Shown here: piece after piece, positions 54,154 to 64,000 of the stretch
Layout: every line of letters begins with the position of its first letter
Numbering within the stretch: the first letter of the stretch is position 1
Source of the DNA: Hevea brasiliensis
Taxonomy: Eukaryota; Streptophyta; Magnoliopsida; Malpighiales; Euphorbiaceae
Reading direction: 5' to 3'
Length of the DNA stretch: 64,000 nt
Assembly: GCF_030052815.1 (NCBI RefSeq)
Contig: NC_079499.1
Span: 98,366,480-98,430,479 of the forward strand
Position numbers and translations under genes: made by a program
Notes under the pieces: generated by a model
What the model saw: only the letters and a program-made list of their open reading frames with translations
Told to the model about the DNA's origin: nothing
Databases searched by the model: none

Positions 54154-55705
54154 TGATGCATGCATTTTAGATCATCATTTAGGTGTAATTTTTGCACATA
54201 ATTTACCCTTGTTCATAGCTATTATTATAGATATTAGCATATATTTAGTCAATTTTATAATTTTCACACTTCTTAGTTTAATTTTTGGAATTTATTTGTT
54301 TTGTAGGTTAAATTTGGAGAAATTTGATGTATTTTGATCAGAGTAGCCATTTGGAGGAGATTAGAGTTGAATTGTAAAAATTTTTGAAGTTGAGTAAAAA
54401 ATGGCCGAGAGTTACACAACCTGCAGCACAACCAATTTAGCTTATGTCGCAGGTTGTGTCGAGCGTCAGATATTCAGGCAGATTGTTACACAACCTGCAG
54501 CACAACCAATTTAGCTTATGTCGCAGGTTGTGTCGAGCGTCAGATATTCAGGCAGATTGTTACACAACCCGCGACACAACCGATTCAGCTTATGTCATTT
54601 TACTGGAAATGGATGACGTGGCATTTCCGTTACTCTGATTTTATACCTCACTTTCTCTGGAATCTTCCACCTTTTTACCCATTCTAGGGCAGTCCCCTCA
54701 CCTATATAAAGTCTCCTTTATCATTTTCTTTCGATAAGGAGGAAGGGAGGCATTTTTGGTAAGAAAAGAAAGAGAGAAAGAGGGAGCACGTGAAGGGAGC
54801 AGCAGCAGCAGCAGGGAGCTCGTTCTGCACTCATCCAGCAGCAGATTCTTCTGCAATTTTCTGGGTTTTTCTATTCCTTAACTTAGATTTCCATTATTTC
54901 TTCATTTATACATTTGGGTTTGTCTTGAAACTATGATTAGTGAGTAGTTGTTTGAGATTCTAGAGATGGGTTTGTAAATATTGCTTTGTATTGTGGTTTT
55001 GAACTGATTTAGTCATTTAAATAAGGTTTGTTACATTTTGATTTATTGCTTGTGAGCTTGTTGCCTTGCTTGATGAATGGGCCCTCATTAAGTTAAGCTT
55101 TAATCCTTAATAGATGGACTGAAAAGTGAATATTAGGGATAGATAATCTTGCAATAAACTTTGTTTTCTTAGTGTTAGAGATAAGCTAAGAGGATTAAGG
55201 GGAACTTTCCAAAATCAATTAGAGCTTTAATTGGGTTTTTGTTAGGTTTGAAATACCGTGAAAACAGGGTTTGATTTAATGAAAACCAACTTTGAAATGC
55301 TTGAAAAAGGTTTCAAAAATTTAAGAATTGATTTCCCTCAAAATTGCAATTCTCATGTGTTTGGCTAAATTAGGGATAAATCACATGCAAACAATATTGA
55401 AAATCCAATCTCTAGAATCACTTTAATTTTTATTGAATTTAGATTTAATTCCTCTTTATTTCATAAATAGAAATTTCAAATTAAATTTTGGTAATCTAGC
55501 TTAATTAATTTTAGTTAATTGTTTGATTTAGCTTTAATTCCTCAAATACCAATTTTAATTCCAAATTTTATTTTACATCTTTAAATTTTGTCATTCTAAT
55601 TAGCTTATACTTTTATTTCCAATTTAAGCACAATTCCCTGTGGGATCGATATCATTTTTTAAAACTATACTACTGTGACCCGTGCACTTGTAGACACACG
55701 TATCA
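54154..55705 (+). mobile_element. 3' LTR of element 2 (1552 bp)
   Basis: Begins TGATGCATGCATTTTAG and ends ACACACGTATCA. About 20 substitutions and two short indels separate it from the 5' LTR. TATA box at 54703-54711 (TATATAAAG). Confidence 0.93.
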
Positions 55706-55710
55706 ATTAA

Positions 55711-55872
55711 CCAGAAAACTTGAATAAGTAAAAATAATAAAAGTACCCAACTAACAAAAAAGATCCTACATAGATAACTATCCCTACATGGAACATTCAC
55801 ATGCATTAGGGAAATAAATCAAATCAATATATGTTCCTTGAAGACACTCCCTTAAAGCATAAAGATAATTTT
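55711..55872 (-). other. probable 3' UTR of the GLR pseudogene
   Basis: Lies between the right target copy of element 2 and the stop codon of the last GLR exon. No coding signal. Confidence 0.45.
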
Positions 55873-57362
55873 CTATGGTGAGTTAGAGGCTCTTGTAACT
55901 GTTGTTTCATTCCCCGTGGTATGAATTTCTTGATCTCTAACAGCTTTCTCAGTTCCTTGGAAAGAAGTCCAGGAATGGTTTTGTGTATTGGCATCAATAT
56001 TATTATTAGGTGAAGCTCCAATACTTGTAGCTGCAGGACTTGTTGTAGGACGAACTCCAAAATCATGATGATAGACCGAGAGATCTTTCTGTTCAAAATG
56101 CTTTGCCAACTCAAGAATTCTTAACCAAAATGATATTCCTTCTGAGTGTGTGGTGTTTGAGGTAGGCCAATGAAACCAAAGGAACTTCAAGATATGAATC
56201 AGTAGAGAAAACATGGAAGTAAGTCCTGTGATGATGAAAAAACCTCCAAAGCTGGACAGACTAAGACTATCTGACAAGGTTCGTGCAGTTTGATAATCAC
56301 ATGTGTTTTTGTCGAAAAAGTTATTCTGCTCAATTCTGTCCATTTTAGCTTTATCTTCAGTCACATTCAAGATTGCTCTTGAAATATTTGTAACTAATGG
56401 CGACCCAATTGGAAAGGCCTAACACAGAAAAACAATAATTTAATTATTATAATGATATGATGATTTTTTTTTTGAAGATTTTGAATGCAAATATAACACA
56501 GAAAAATATAACATGATTTATATGCTGGACAATATAACAGCAAGCTATTAGCAACTTCAAAGGACAATTCAAATCATAATAGTTTATATCATATAAGTGT
56601 ATGAACATTTATTTATAGGTGGAGTGAGACTTACAAAGCCAAATTCATCTGTTTTGTAGGTTGGCCCAACCATTTGGAATTTAGATCAATATTTGGCCAA
56701 AAAGCGTTTGATGTAAGGAATTTCATTAAAAATAGCAGCAACACCACCATTTTGGATTCTCTTAGACAATGCTTCATCATACTTTTCTGGGACGATGCTA
56801 CAACTCTTCAACTTGGACTAAGTGAAGTTGAGTTGTTTTATAAGGAAATCTTTCACAAAATAATGCGATTGGCATCCGACAAAGAGACCATTCCTTTGAA
56901 TCTCTTCGATGTCAGCGAAGGCAGGCTGCAACCTCTTCAGTGTTAAAATTAAGGCTAAACTAGCAGCATAACTTTGGGATATGATAAGTACCACAAAAAA
57001 CCATATGATCACAACAAATCTTGCCCAGCTGTTCAACAACTTCTCCCCTATCACCATTATCAAATATTTTTATAATTAATTTGATGAAGTTGGGATGAAC
57101 TATTGCATTTAATTGTTATAATAACAACTTGAATTTTCATCATTGATTAATTGAATTTAGTACAATTATTGACCTTTAATTTCTTTCATGAGTAAAATTC
57201 GCTTAAACTTTGATTTTGTTTTCTATAATAAGTTTAATGGCAAAGTAAATTCAAATGTTTCTATTCGTTGATCATTTTATTAAAATATTTTAATTTTAAA
57301 ACAAATATTTCAAAATTATAGAAACTTTAGCCAATACCAAAGTTTAATTCTCAAATTCTAAT

Positions 57363-57985
57363 AGGTAAATTACAACTTAGTTCATATATTTTTAAAATTA
57401 GGCAATTTAGTTTCTGAGATTTACAAAATTTATAACTTAGTTCCTCTGACCAATTCAATATTAATTATAGCAAAAAAAAAAAAAAACTAAAATGTCCTTA
57501 ACTATAAATATTTTCTATAACTGAGCTACGAGCTTCCTTGACTCTACCTATTAGTCATATATAGATTGTGATCGAGTATAGACTCGTCTCTGTCCGCCAT
57601 CTCATTCCTAAACAAACCATAGTTAATGAAAATAAAATTTCACGGGACGAGTCGTGACTCATAAACCTAACTCGACCGGATCTTCATATTTTCAGCTCAA
57701 GAATTTTTATTTTATTTTATTTCTAGAAATTAAAATTTTACTGATTAAAATTAAAAAAAAAATATATTGAGAACTTAAGAATAATTTCACAATAATTCTT
57801 GACAGAAAGAAAAATTAATTTTGGAAAGAATAATACATTTATTATACTATTTAAATATAAAATTTAAATTAAGAGATTAAGTTGTAAATTTTACTAAATT
57901 TAGAAGACTAAATTACTTTTTTTTAAAATATAGGAACCATATTATAGGTTTTGCTAAACTTCAATGTCTAAATTATAATTTACCT
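57363..57985. mobile_element. Mutator-type MITE in a GLR intron (623 bp)
   Basis: Starts AGGTAAATTA and ends AATTTACCT. Both arms are imperfect reverse complements over more than 100 bp. It is flanked by a perfect 9-bp duplication AATTCTAAT (57354-57362 and 57986-57994), diagnostic of Mutator-like transposition. The arms resemble those of 37505-38347. Confidence 0.85.
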
Positions 57986-58473
57986 AATTCTAATTTGAGT
58001 GTTTAATAAAATTCTCATAATTTTGAAAAATTAATTTAATTATTTAAAATTAAAAAATTTAAATAAAATAAATAACATACACAAATGTTTAAATTTATTC
58101 TGCCATTAAACCTTTATAATATAGTTATCATTGCCATAATTTTAGCTAGAAAATATATTAACCGAATAATTGTTTTTAAAAATATAGTTTTACCATTAAA
58201 GATAAACTATAGTTTTTTGAAGTTGGCTCAAAAAATAGGTTGTTTAAATTTCCACAAAAATTTGACAATAATAATGATATTCATGAAACCAAATCAAAGT
58301 TTAGCGATTATGTGAATTATTTTAAGGCCTAATTAAAAAAAAATTCAAAATTTTTTTATAAAATCTTATTGTTTCAATTTTATTTAATAATGTTTCACTT
58401 TTATTTAATAAATAAAATTTAATTAAAATTGAATAAAATAATAATAATTTATTTATTAAAGAATAAAAAATTA

Positions 58474-58660
58474 ACCTGTGTCTCTATCTAACCACTGTCT
58501 TTGCAACTCCATCCACCGTAAATCTATTATAAAGCCCACTGACACTGTCCCAGAGATTGACATTGGACAGCTGCCCACACGGGCTCCAGTGAATCGCAAT
58601 ACTTGCTTCGCCTTCTTTTCTACTCTCATTTGAGGTGGGTGGACAGAGGAGGGAGAAGGG
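58474..58660 (-). other. GC-richer patch with a short open frame in a GLR intron
   Basis: Within the intron between GLR exons two and three is a patch clearly richer in G and C than the surrounding AT-rich DNA. Its minus strand has an open frame of about 48 codons containing VGSCPMSISG and GFIIDLRWMELQRQW. I do not recognise it. It could be a captured exon fragment or chance. Confidence 0.3.
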
Positions 58661-60474
58661 GAGAAAAAAATAAAAAAAAAAGAATTATGTAACTTTTTTT
58701 TTCTTTAATTAATAATTTTTAATTAATTTTGACCAAATTAATTGATCGGATAAAATTGCAATAAATTGATTTAATTCGCTAAAATGCCATTAAATTAAAT
58801 TGCAAATTGGTGAAAATGCTTAAGGTTTTTTTGGTAATTAGGCCTCATAAATTCAATAACCATTGATGAAATTACAGAAGAAGGAAAAAAAACAAGAGAA
58901 AAGTTTGGAGAAATTACTCTGTGCAAAGGCTATTGTTGAAAAGTAGAACCAGAAAATTGTCCTAAACTGTTGATCTGGAGGCCCCCTGAAATCTGTATTT
59001 ATACCATGTTCGAGCACCCATACCACTAAACCTGTGAAGATGAAAGCTGCAGCAGTTGTTAACTAAAGGTCCAAGCTCAGTGGCTTTAAGAAAATCCACT
59101 TGTTGTCCCTTTTATCATGTTTCATTAGAACTACCATGGAAACTCCGGATTCTGTGTAAGGCAATGTAAAGTCTACATATAGTGAACGATTAGCCACTAT
59201 TGTTATATCTCCAACAACAGCATCCACTTCCTGCCAAACAATTATAAAGAGCATTCTTTAATCAATTTTCTATTCTACTTGTTAATCAAATTTTCTGCTG
59301 CACATTAGGCGGGGCTGCCCTAATTCATATCCTACTTACTATATATTTGAATGGGATGCCATACTAATTCTAACTCTAAAAATCATATCATTGGGTAAAC
59401 CTACATGAAGAATGAAATCTTTTGCCTTGTTTTAGGGCTGCTTCTAGTATGGGAGACAACCAATGAAAGAGAACAGAAAGCAACCTGTTGTTTGATTTGA
59501 TAAAGAAGTTGGTCATAAGTTCCTTTACTCTTCCTCTCTTTATCAGCGAAGGGAATGAACTCATATGGCAAGGGAAATGGTAACATCTTGAGTGCTTCGG
59601 GGAAAACATCTGCACAGAAGCCTGAAACAATAGGCTTACCGGTTTCAGGATGCCATTCTACTTTTAAAAATTCTCTAAAACCAGTTGTAACTGGAAACCC
59701 AATTCTTAACTTCCTTGGTTGCTCATCTGTGTCTCCTGGCCATATTGGTTTTCCGAGTTTTTCTTTGGAAGTCAAGCTTTTTGAAAGCGCTCCATTTAGA
59801 CTATAATATCCAAGAATTCTTTCTTTGTTTCCAATCACATTGAATATTTCCAAGGCTTTAGGTATCAGCTCTCCCTTAGCCAAATGGAACTCCCCACTTA
59901 GTCCTTGAAAACGTGTGTTCAGTATAGAGTTCAAGAGTATTGGCCCCATTGTAGAAATTCCTATGGTAGCTTCAAGATTATTTGTTGTGCTTTGGCTAGT
60001 GTAATTATGCTTTAAGATGCTAGGTTTTACATTATCAACAGTCTTCTCCACTGCCATTGCTATTGCCCAAATTGTATCATATGCCCATAAACCAAAGAGA
60101 TTTAATTCATCTAACTTCCTATGTGGTTTTCTTGAAGAGAAATTCTTTTCCCATCTTGATTTGAAGTTTTCAAGCATTGTTGATGTGGGTATGTTGTAAA
60201 CTCAGTTTATATAAGTATTTTAGGGTAGTTTTGCATCCATTTTGCCTTTTTAGTTTAGTAATTTTATGCTTTTAATGCTTATTTTAGTTAATTTGTTAAT
60301 TTTAGTTTCATTTTATTTGATTTTCGGAATATTAATGTTTTTGATAGGTTTTAATAAGGTTTAAAGGAAAAAAAAGTCCATATAGAAAAAATTCAAAGTG
60401 ATTTGGAAGCTTAAGGTAGTGTGCAAAATGAAGAAAATTAGCTTAAAGAAGAAGATCAGCCGAGACTTTCAAGG

Positions 60475-60745
60475 GTCTCAACATGCTCCGTGTTGAGGGT
60501 CATGTGAAGATAAGAGTTAACCAGCAGGAATCCACATGAGGCATGTAAATTCACACTGAAAGTTTCATGGACTTTAACATGCCCCATGTGGCGGGTCGTG
60601 TAAATAGAGATTTTGGAGCAAAACACGCCGAAAGTTTCAGGGACTCCCACATGCCCCGTGTAGATGGTCATGTAGAATCTAAAGACTCCTCCTCCGAATC
60701 AACATGAGGCATGTGGAAAACAACTTAAATCAACATGAGGCATGT
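60475..60745 (+). repeat. ACATG...CATGT palindromic repeats in U3 of element 3
   Basis: ACATGAGGCATGT occurs at least three times and ACATGCCCC(G/A)TGT-like units at least twice, linked by GAAAGTTTCA(T/G)GGACT-like words. The position in U3 equals that of the repeats of the other two elements. Confidence 0.7.
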
Positions 60746-60856
60746 GGGATGGCGCTGATAGATTTGCTGACATGGAAAAATTTTCTCTTTTCACATCTTT
60801 TACACCTTTTGTCTTTATCCCTTTAGATACTATTTTTAGGGCAAACCTTAAGGGGA

Positions 60857-60864
60857 TATATAAG
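60857..60864 (+). promoter_or_regulatory. TATA box in element 3 LTR
   Basis: TATATAAG lies just before a purine-rich leader, as in element 2. Confidence 0.55.
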
Positions 60865-61843
60865 CATCATATTCTCATTTTTACCATAAAGGAGAAAGAG
60901 AGAAAAATTAAAAGAGAAAGGAAAGAGGGAATCACGCCATTTTTGGAGGAAGAACACCTACAGAGTAACGTTTTCCAGCTTCCATTTTCAGAGATTTAGA
61001 TTCTCTTCTTCTGGGTTCTTTTATTTTTTAGTTTTATTTTCATGTTTTCTTACTCTATTTCATATTTTCTACTTGTAAATATAAGCATGAGTGAGTAGAT
61101 ACTTAAGATTTCAGAGCTGGGTGTAATGATTTAAGTTTTATTTGTGGATTTGGACTGGTTTTAACCAGATTTTAGTATATATAAGTTTTGATTCTTATAT
61201 TGTGTGCTTATTTACATACCCATTATTGGTACTCTTTGGGTTTTATTCTTAATCTTAGATTGAAGGACCGAGAGCTAAAAATCTATGATAGATAATCAAG
61301 ATAATGAACTTAATCACCTAGTGTTAGAAATAAACCAGTGGGTTAAGAGGAATTTCAAGTTGATTAAAATGTTTAAAGGGTTTTGGGTAATTAAAAATCG
61401 CATAAGAATGGGGTTTAGTTTTCTTTAAAACACTATTTAGTTTTCTTGAAAGAGAAATTAAAGGAAATCAGAATCAACTTCCTTCAAACTTGTATTTCCC
61501 TTAATCTTGGCTTTGCCTATCTAAATCCCAATGAATTTTACTCCATGAACCTCAACTCTGGAATTAATTTTTACCATTAATTAATTAAATCTTTTATTAC
61601 TTGCTGAAATTTTAGTAAATTAGTATAGTGCTTAGAATTTTAATTGCTTAATTCATTATAATTTCCTTATTTTCCTAATTTATTTTGTTGCATCTCTTAC
61701 TCTATTTTTGGCATAAATTATTGATAGCCCAAATAATCATGACTTTTATAGTTTGATACTCAAACAACAAATCTCTGTAGGACGATATCTTTTCTTTACT
61801 ACTTGAACGACTCGTACACTTGCGGAGTACGCAATCAAGTTTT

Positions 61844-61861
61844 TAGCACCGTTGTCGGGGA
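61844..61861 (+). other. primer binding site, Asp tRNA type, decayed (element 3)
   Basis: TAGCACCGTTGTCGGGGA lies six bases after the LTR. It differs from the Athila site by three changes of G to A or C to T type. Confidence 0.75.
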
Positions 61862-61993
61862 TTTGTTTTGTTTGATATTATACGATTGATTGTTTGGTTA
61901 ATTTGGGCATTTTATTTTTGATTTTAATTTCTTTCATTTATCATTTTACTTTGAGATTTTCTTATTTTGGTTTTTTAGGTACATATCTTTTAT

Positions 61994-63640
61994 ATGAGAA
62001 GAACAAAAAGTACAGAAATTGATTTAATTTTTGATCCTGTTATTGAAAAGATAGCTAAAGCTTTAAGAGTAGAGTCTAAAAGAAGAAAAGCTGAACTTAG
62101 AATTCAAAGACAGCAAGAGAAACATCAAGAGCAACAAGTGATAGAAGCTATGGCAAACGACAACAACAGATCAATTAAGGATCATGCTTTTCCTGATTTT
62201 GGAGATTTTAGACCGAGTATTACAAGGCTTAGAGTGGAAGCAAACAACTTTGAGTTGAAGCCCTCACTTTGTCAAATGGTTCAACAATCACAGTTCAGGG
62301 GAGGTCCTACTGAGAGTCCACATGTGCACCTTGCACATTTTCTTGAGATTAGTGACATGCTAAAGATAAATAGTGTGTTAGATGATGCCATTCGATTGAG
62401 ATTATTTCCTTTTTCTTTGAAGGATCGTGCTAGGGAGTGGTTGCATTCATTACCTCTGGGTTCAATAACTACTTGGGATGAGTTGTCATAAGCTTTTTTG
62501 GCTCAATACTTTCCTCCTAGCAAGACTGCAAAACTGAAAAATGAATTAACTTCTTTCAGACCAAGGGATGATGAGAGTCTCTATGAAGCTTGGGAGAGAT
62601 ATAAGGATCTTCAAAGAAGATGTCCACATCATGGAATCCCTAAATGGATGCTAGTTTAACATTTCTACAATGGTGTTTCTCCAGCAATTAGAAGTATAAT
62701 TGATGCATCTTCAGGAGGTGATCTTATGGAAAAGTCAGAAGATGAAGCTTATGCAGCATTGGATAAAATTGCTTACAACAATTATCAATGGAGCTGTGAA
62801 AGAAATGAAATGAAGAAGCCACCAGCTAGTGTATATGAATTAGATGCCATGAGTATGTTCAATGCCAAATTTGATGCTTTGACGAGAAAAATGGATAAGT
62901 TAAGCATGAAGGTTGACTCATCAATTGGAGGATCTAGTCATACAGAAGATGTTAGTGTGGGAAATATGCATTGTATCAATGATTTTCCTTCCTATGGGTA
63001 AGAGTTTGGAAATGAGCAAGTTGATTTTGTTGGGAATTACAATAAGAAACCAGTTGGTAATCCTTTTTCTGCTACATATAATCTAGCATGGAGGAACCAC
63101 TCTAACTTTTATTGGGGAGGTCGACAAGGGCAGCAACATAATTATCAACAACCTCCTAATTTCCAGCAACAACAGTAGAATTTTCAACAAAACAGAGTAC
63201 CACCTGGATTTCCACCACAAAGGAATCAAAATGCACCTATTCCACAACAATCAGTTCAGTCTTCAGACCAAGATTCAATTTTGAAGTCTATGATGGAGAA
63301 TTTCTTAACTGCTCAATAAAAACAAGGAGAAATGATTCAACAATTAACTTCAAGGATGGACCAGCTTGCCACTCATAACAGGACGTTGGAAAACCAAATA
63401 ACTCAACAATCAAGCTCTTCCAGCAAAGCACAAGGAAAACCTCCAAGTCAACCAGAGAATCCTAAAGAACATTGCAAGGCAATGATCCTAAGAAGTGGGA
63501 AAATTTTGGGAAATAAAAAGGAAGATGAGATAAAAGAGGAAAAAAATGAAAGAAGATGAAGACAAAAATGAATCTATTTCGAATCATGATTAAGTTAATG
63601 AGGAAGCAAACAAGAAAAAGGAAATTGAAAAAGAAAAAGA
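61994..63640 (+). pseudogene. Athila gag (element 3), broken
   Basis: ATG at 61994 (MRRTKST) sits after a TTTTTTAGGTAC segment like that of element 2. The gag domain is clear (FELKPSLCQM, LFPFSLKDRAREWLHSLP, FRPRDDESLYEAWERYKDL, CPHHGIPKWML). In-frame stops follow at about 62489, 62657, 62999, 63176 and 63317, several where a Gln codon would fit the context, and a further stop at about 63557. The Gln-rich middle, the heptad-like stretch before NRTLENQ and the ILRSGK motif match the other copies. The frame shifts in the Lys/Glu linker near 63560-63640. No zinc knuckle. Confidence 0.85.
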
Positions 63641-64000
63641 GGAAAAGTATGTGCCTCCACCACCATACAAGCCACCATTGCCATATCCTCAGAGGTTTCA
63701 GAAAGCAAAGCTAGATAAGCAGTTCGGGAAATTTTTGGAAGTTTTAAAGAAATTACACATCAACATTCCATTTAGAGATGCAATTTCTCAAATGCCCTCA
63801 TATGCTAAATTCCTGAAAGAAATTTTATCAAACAAGAGGAGATTAGAAGATTATGAAACTGTGGCATTAGCAAAGGAGTGTAGTGCTCTCTTATAGAATA
63901 AACTTCCACCAAAATTGAAGGATCCAGGAAGTTTCTCTATTCCTTGTCACATTGGGGATACTAGTATTGAAAAGGCATTGTGTGATCTTGGAGCTAGTAT
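63641..64000 (+). pseudogene. start of the retropepsin region (element 3), cut by window end
   Basis: PPPPYKPPLPYPQRFQKAKL leads to KKLHINIPF, SQMPSYAKFLKEIL and [15 protein letters not shown], and the window ends inside the active-site motif DLGAS. A TAG at 63894-63896 interrupts the frame. Confidence 0.85.

Larger units (their letters stand above)
42099..55705 (+). mobile_element. complete Athila-type retrotransposon (element 2), 13.6 kb
   Basis: Two LTRs (42099-43663 and 54154-55705), a PBS for Asp tRNA, gag, protease, RT, RNase H, integrase, env-like ORF, internal PPT-like motif and PPT follow in order, flanked by a perfect 5-bp duplication ATTAA (42094-42098 and 55706-55710). By eye the LTRs differ by about 20 substitutions and two short indels in 1.55 kb (about 1.3%), so the insertion is young. 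Every long ORF is nevertheless broken by stops or frameshifts, so this copy cannot supply its own proteins. It lies between the intact LecRLK and the GLR pseudogene. Confidence 0.95.
55873..60191 (-). pseudogene. glutamate receptor-like channel (GLR), 5'-truncated pseudogene
   Basis: Four minus-strand exons can be joined at GT-AG borders with matching phase: 59485-60191 (end of the amino-terminal ligand domain and start of the second, with PRKLRIGFPVTTGF), 58918-59230 (EVDAVVGDITIVANRSLYVDFT, FTLPYTESG, then M1), 56635-57047 (RFVVIIWFFVVLI, SQSYAASLALILT, NGGVAAIFNEIPYIKRFLA) and 55873-56418 (PIGSPLVTNISRAILNVTE, last membrane helix, Ser/Thr-rich tail). GLRs are plasma-membrane cation channels gated by amino acids. 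Here the first membrane segment holds TAG at 59063-59065 (normally Trp), and exon three holds TAG at 56818-56820 and TGA at 56686-56688. SQSYAASL departs from the usual SYTASL. The 5' exons are cut off by an Athila insertion near 60192; whether they continue beyond it is outside the window. Confidence 0.9.
60195..61837 (+). mobile_element. 5' LTR of element 3 (about 1.64 kb)
   Basis: Starts TGTAAACTCAGTTTATA and ends GAGTACGCAATCA. U3 holds repeated words of the ACATGAGGCATGT and CACATGCCCCGTGT type at about 60475-60745, then a TATA box and a purine-rich leader. Confidence 0.8.
60195..64000 (+). mobile_element. third Athila-type retrotransposon (element 3), right part outside window
   Basis: A 5' LTR (60195-61837), a decayed Asp-tRNA-type PBS, gag and the start of the protease lie in order on the plus strand. 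The left border is known to within about 3 bp (60192 or 60195). It sits inside a GLR exon. Gag holds several stops. It belongs to a different Athila family from elements 1 and 2 by LTR sequence, but its proteins align with both. Confidence 0.88.

Overview
The window is nuclear DNA of a flowering plant. The evidence is AT-rich intergenic DNA, intron-containing genes, plant-type legume-lectin receptor kinases (LecRLKs), a plant glutamate-receptor-like (GLR) gene, and nested LTR retrotransposons of the Athila and chromovirus (Tekay/Del-like) lineages. The style of the LTRs suggests a eudicot, perhaps Euphorbiaceae (rubber tree or cassava relatives). That last step is inference from memory of repeat families, not a search result.

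Layout. 1-1100: end of an unidentified inserted element, possibly the LTR of a Tat/Ogre-like retrotransposon. About 1110-16030: a decayed Athila-type element (gag end, protease, RT, RNase H, integrase, env-like ORF, 3' LTR), with a 3.56-kb solo LTR nested in its integrase (4858-8413, TSD AAAAC). 17311-19182 and 21614-23485: two tandemly duplicated LecRLK genes with intact ORFs but degenerate kinase motifs, with a LecRLK 3' fragment between them (20429-20839). 23591-32146: a minus-strand chromovirus-like element with both LTRs, PBS and PPT, whose interior keeps only the end of pol. 32147-39738: AT-rich intergenic DNA holding a hAT-type element (33534-34883), a second decayed hAT-like element (35734-36264) and a Mutator-type MITE (37505-38347). 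39739-41700: an intact LecRLK with all kinase motifs. 42099-55705: a complete, young Athila element with TSD ATTAA, two LTRs of about 1.55 kb about 1.3% apart, and ORFs broken by stops. 55873-60191: a minus-strand GLR pseudogene of four readable exons with a MITE in one intron. From about 60195 to the end: a third Athila-type element inserted in a GLR exon and running out of the window.

How the parts relate. The host genes form a receptor cluster: three full-length LecRLKs, one LecRLK relic and one ligand-gated channel relic. The first two LecRLKs look like membrane lectin receptors with a pseudokinase domain, and the third looks like a working receptor kinase. Most of the remaining DNA is retrotransposon. 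Several stops in the elements fall where the sister copy has CAA or TGG, as expected from decay of methylated cytosines. The three Athila lineages share an architecture: an Asp-tRNA-type PBS (seen in two of the three), no zinc knuckle in gag, an env-like ORF after pol, long non-coding spacers, an extra PPT-like motif after env, and family-specific hairpin-forming repeats in the LTR that in two of them recur around env. No wholly new system is visible. The best leads are the pseudokinase LecRLK pair and the shared non-coding architecture of the Athila elements.
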